From Lichtheimia corymbifera B2541 (taxonomy: Eukaryota > Mucoromycota > Mucoromycetes > Mucorales > Lichtheimiaceae), in the NCBI GenBank assembly GCA_000697475.1, contig JNEU01001170.1, positions 124,001 through 188,000 on the forward strand: 64,000 bases of DNA, in the 5' to 3' direction. A model generated the notes under the pieces. That model was not told the DNA's origin. It saw nothing but the letters and a program-made list of their open reading frames with translations, and did not search any database. The first letter of the stretch is position 1. Each line of letters starts with the position of its first letter. Shown here piece by piece: positions 62,307 through 64,000 of this stretch. A program made the translations under genes and the position numbers.

Positions 62307-64000
62307 TTAGCTATTTTGTATTGAAGCAAAGAGTTTCTGCATCTCGAATAAACCTAGCTTGGCTTTAAGGATAAAAAAAAACATCAAATTAGAACAATGA
62401 ATGATTCCAAAAGACAAGGGTAACTTACGTATGGCGACATGCATATCAAGAATAGAGCGTGCCATGGTCTCGATTTGAGCAAATTGATCGGTTTGGAAAT
62501 ACACCATCAATAACATCGGCATTTCAGAGACACCCGATTGCAGTAGCTGTGAAAGAACTTGGCCTAAATTATGCTGCATGAAGGCCCAAGGCATCAGCAT
62601 CATCATATAAGCCATCCCTTGCTTTTTCTCCTATTACCTGCGATCGTATCGCTTGATCTGATACCACTAGCATTAGGCTTAATGAAAGCTTTACAATTCT
62701 AATCAACTACATATTAGCGTATAATTCCATTCATGATATGTTCATGACGCTACCTTTCTGTTTGTGACGTTCGACATAGATCCAGGCACTTTGCAAGCTC
62801 TCCTTCAGTCAGCTTGATTCCCAGATATCCAACCAGTCCTGCTAATGCACGTATCGCCATTGCCAATTCCACTTTGGAGTTGTCGTTCTAATATCACCCA
62901 ATTAGAGTGGTAAATAGTATCCTTCTGATATACTCAAACGTACCTTGGATCGCTCGATTTCTGCAAATATCCTCGTCTTTATTTTGTTGAAATGCGCTAT
63001 ACTGCTTGCTGTTTGCGCCATGAACCAGGAAGGGAAGCCGTGAAAGATACCATTCAAAACGTCAATCTATTATGCGCGTAAGGAATTCATATGTACATCC
63101 ATTTTATCAATAACCAACCTCATCCTTGGCATGGACAACAGTGATCCTTATGATAAGTTCGGGTAGTAATTGTCGTCCAATGAGCTTGTATCGAATATCA
63201 GCCGCATGGACCGGATGTTCCTGAACGATTGTATAGACCATCTCACTACATAGAATATCCAATGAGCTTTGTCCGATCCATCTTCACTTGTGTGCTGTCT
63301 TACCAGAGGTATATTTGATAACGGGATGACGATAAACGACCAGCGCTTTGTAGTAATTGTTCAGTGACCTAGCGTTGGGATGCGATTAAGGAATAATTCA
63401 AAATGTTTCGTTGCGGTCCAATTACCTCTGGGATCACTAATGGGTCATACTGCACAATGCATCGCACAATTTCACACCTTGTTTGCAAATGAATGAATCC
63501 TTCAAGGAGATTCTATACAATGCATCCGAATATGAGCCATAGTTTCAGCATCATCCATCCATGAACTTACATTCCAATTGCCTTGTCGTAGTGGATCTTG
63601 ATCTTCGAGTTCATCAAACCAATCCAACGTTGAGACCACCTCTTGTGCATTATCATGTAAAAATGTCTCGTTTGTCAAGAGTCGTATTCCAGGTCGGATA
63701 TGCCGTCCAGCAAGATCTGCATTGGTAGGAAAGCGAACCATGACAGTTTGAATGAAGAAGCACTCTCGTAACAGATCGCTATTCAATTTGACACGTGTTA
63801 AACAATAGGATAGCCATGCTCATTCCCCAACGTACAACTTCCAGCGCTCGTTGCCAAGATCGTGGTAAGTGATAGTGCCGTATTGGTTCTAAGTGGGGAG
63901 CCTATTCAGCAACCTAGGTGGTGTCAACACGTTGCCACTGTCATTTACTTACGTGTGCCTCTTCCAACCCTATCTTGGTCACACTGGCTTTGTATTCATT
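62307..64000 (-). CDS. INTS2: helical-repeat protein, probable Integrator complex subunit 2 (5' end outside window)
   Basis: Eleven exons on the minus strand: 63953-64000 (partial), 63836-63888, 63571-63778, 63426-63512, 63304-63368, 63119-63245, 62944-63066, 62754-62887, 62638-62698, 62429-62573, 62307-62362 (about 368 aa visible). The protein is all-helical: EVVSTLDWFDELEDQDPLRQ, EIVRCIVQYDPLVIPEVTEQ, YKLIGRQLLPELIIRITVVH, DVLNGIFHGFPSWFMAQTAS, ELAMAIRALAGLVGYLGIKL, IVKLSLSLMLVVSD, GVSEMPMLLMVYFQTDQFAQ, IETMARSILDMHVAI. The order of the last segments (a KLSLS helix, SEM.LL...YF..Q, then a helix ending DMHVAI) resembles the INTS2 C-terminus, but this rests on memory and other HEAT-type proteins remain possible. 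INTS2 belongs to the snRNA 3'-end processing and promoter-proximal termination machinery. Confidence 0.55.

Overview
The window is eukaryotic nuclear DNA, almost certainly from a fungus and most likely from Mucoromycota (Mucorales-like). The genes carry many short introns (mostly 45-80 nt, GT-AG with a few GC-AG), lie close together, and encode fungal-type proteins: the ERMES subunit Mmm1, Cwh43, a Kin1-type kinase, a fungal-type DGAT2 and an Egt2-like lyase. Two tandem carotenoid-cleaving oxygenases suggest the apocarotenoid/trisporoid metabolism of Mucorales. Coilin and a probable Integrator subunit are present; both are generally missing from model yeasts. The genus cannot be fixed from the sequence. 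All exon models were derived by hand from open frames, splice-site consensus and phase, without transcript data.

Layout. 1-759: 3' end of an MFS transporter. 1412-11404: a giant CH-CH / spectrin-like / GAR (GAS2) cytolinker of about 3,220 residues. 11565-13099: coilin. 13164-15671 (-): long-chain acyl-CoA synthetase. 16.3-20.8 kb: a large diverged inverted repeat (arms about 2.1 kb, 40-nt spacer) built partly from degenerate ~110-bp units; a partial third copy lies at about 55.96-56.40 kb. 22.5-25.0 kb: Egt2-like PLP enzyme facing an Erv25-type p24 protein. 27.2-31.3 kb: WD40-like protein and oxysterol-binding protein. 31.9-34.0 kb: eIF4E class II (4EHP-like) facing BolA3. 35.2-39.4 kb: Mmm1 facing a Kin1-like kinase. 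40.3-41.7 kb (-): an unassigned acidic, Cys-rich protein. 43.8-47.2 kb: DGAT2 and an HSL-type hydrolase diverging from a 317-bp promoter. 47.3-51.4 kb (-): two tandem carotenoid oxygenases. 51.6-55.0 kb: an AFG2/SPATA5-family AAA ATPase and a LEA-2 membrane protein. 56.9-62.1 kb: Cwh43 and an unassigned protein. 62.3-64.0 kb (-): 3' part of a probable INTS2.

Functional threads. Lipid handling recurs: acyl-CoA activation, triacylglycerol synthesis and a lipase-type hydrolase, lipid transfer by oxysterol-binding protein and Mmm1, GPI-lipid remodelling by Cwh43, and p24 cargo transport. A second thread is nuclear RNA biology: coilin, putative INTS2 and the 4EHP-like cap-binding protein. The accessory part of the window is the inverted-repeat region and its relics at 20.8-21.8, 42-43.4 and 55-56.5 kb. 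No convincing tRNA, rRNA, CRISPR or viral sequence was seen.
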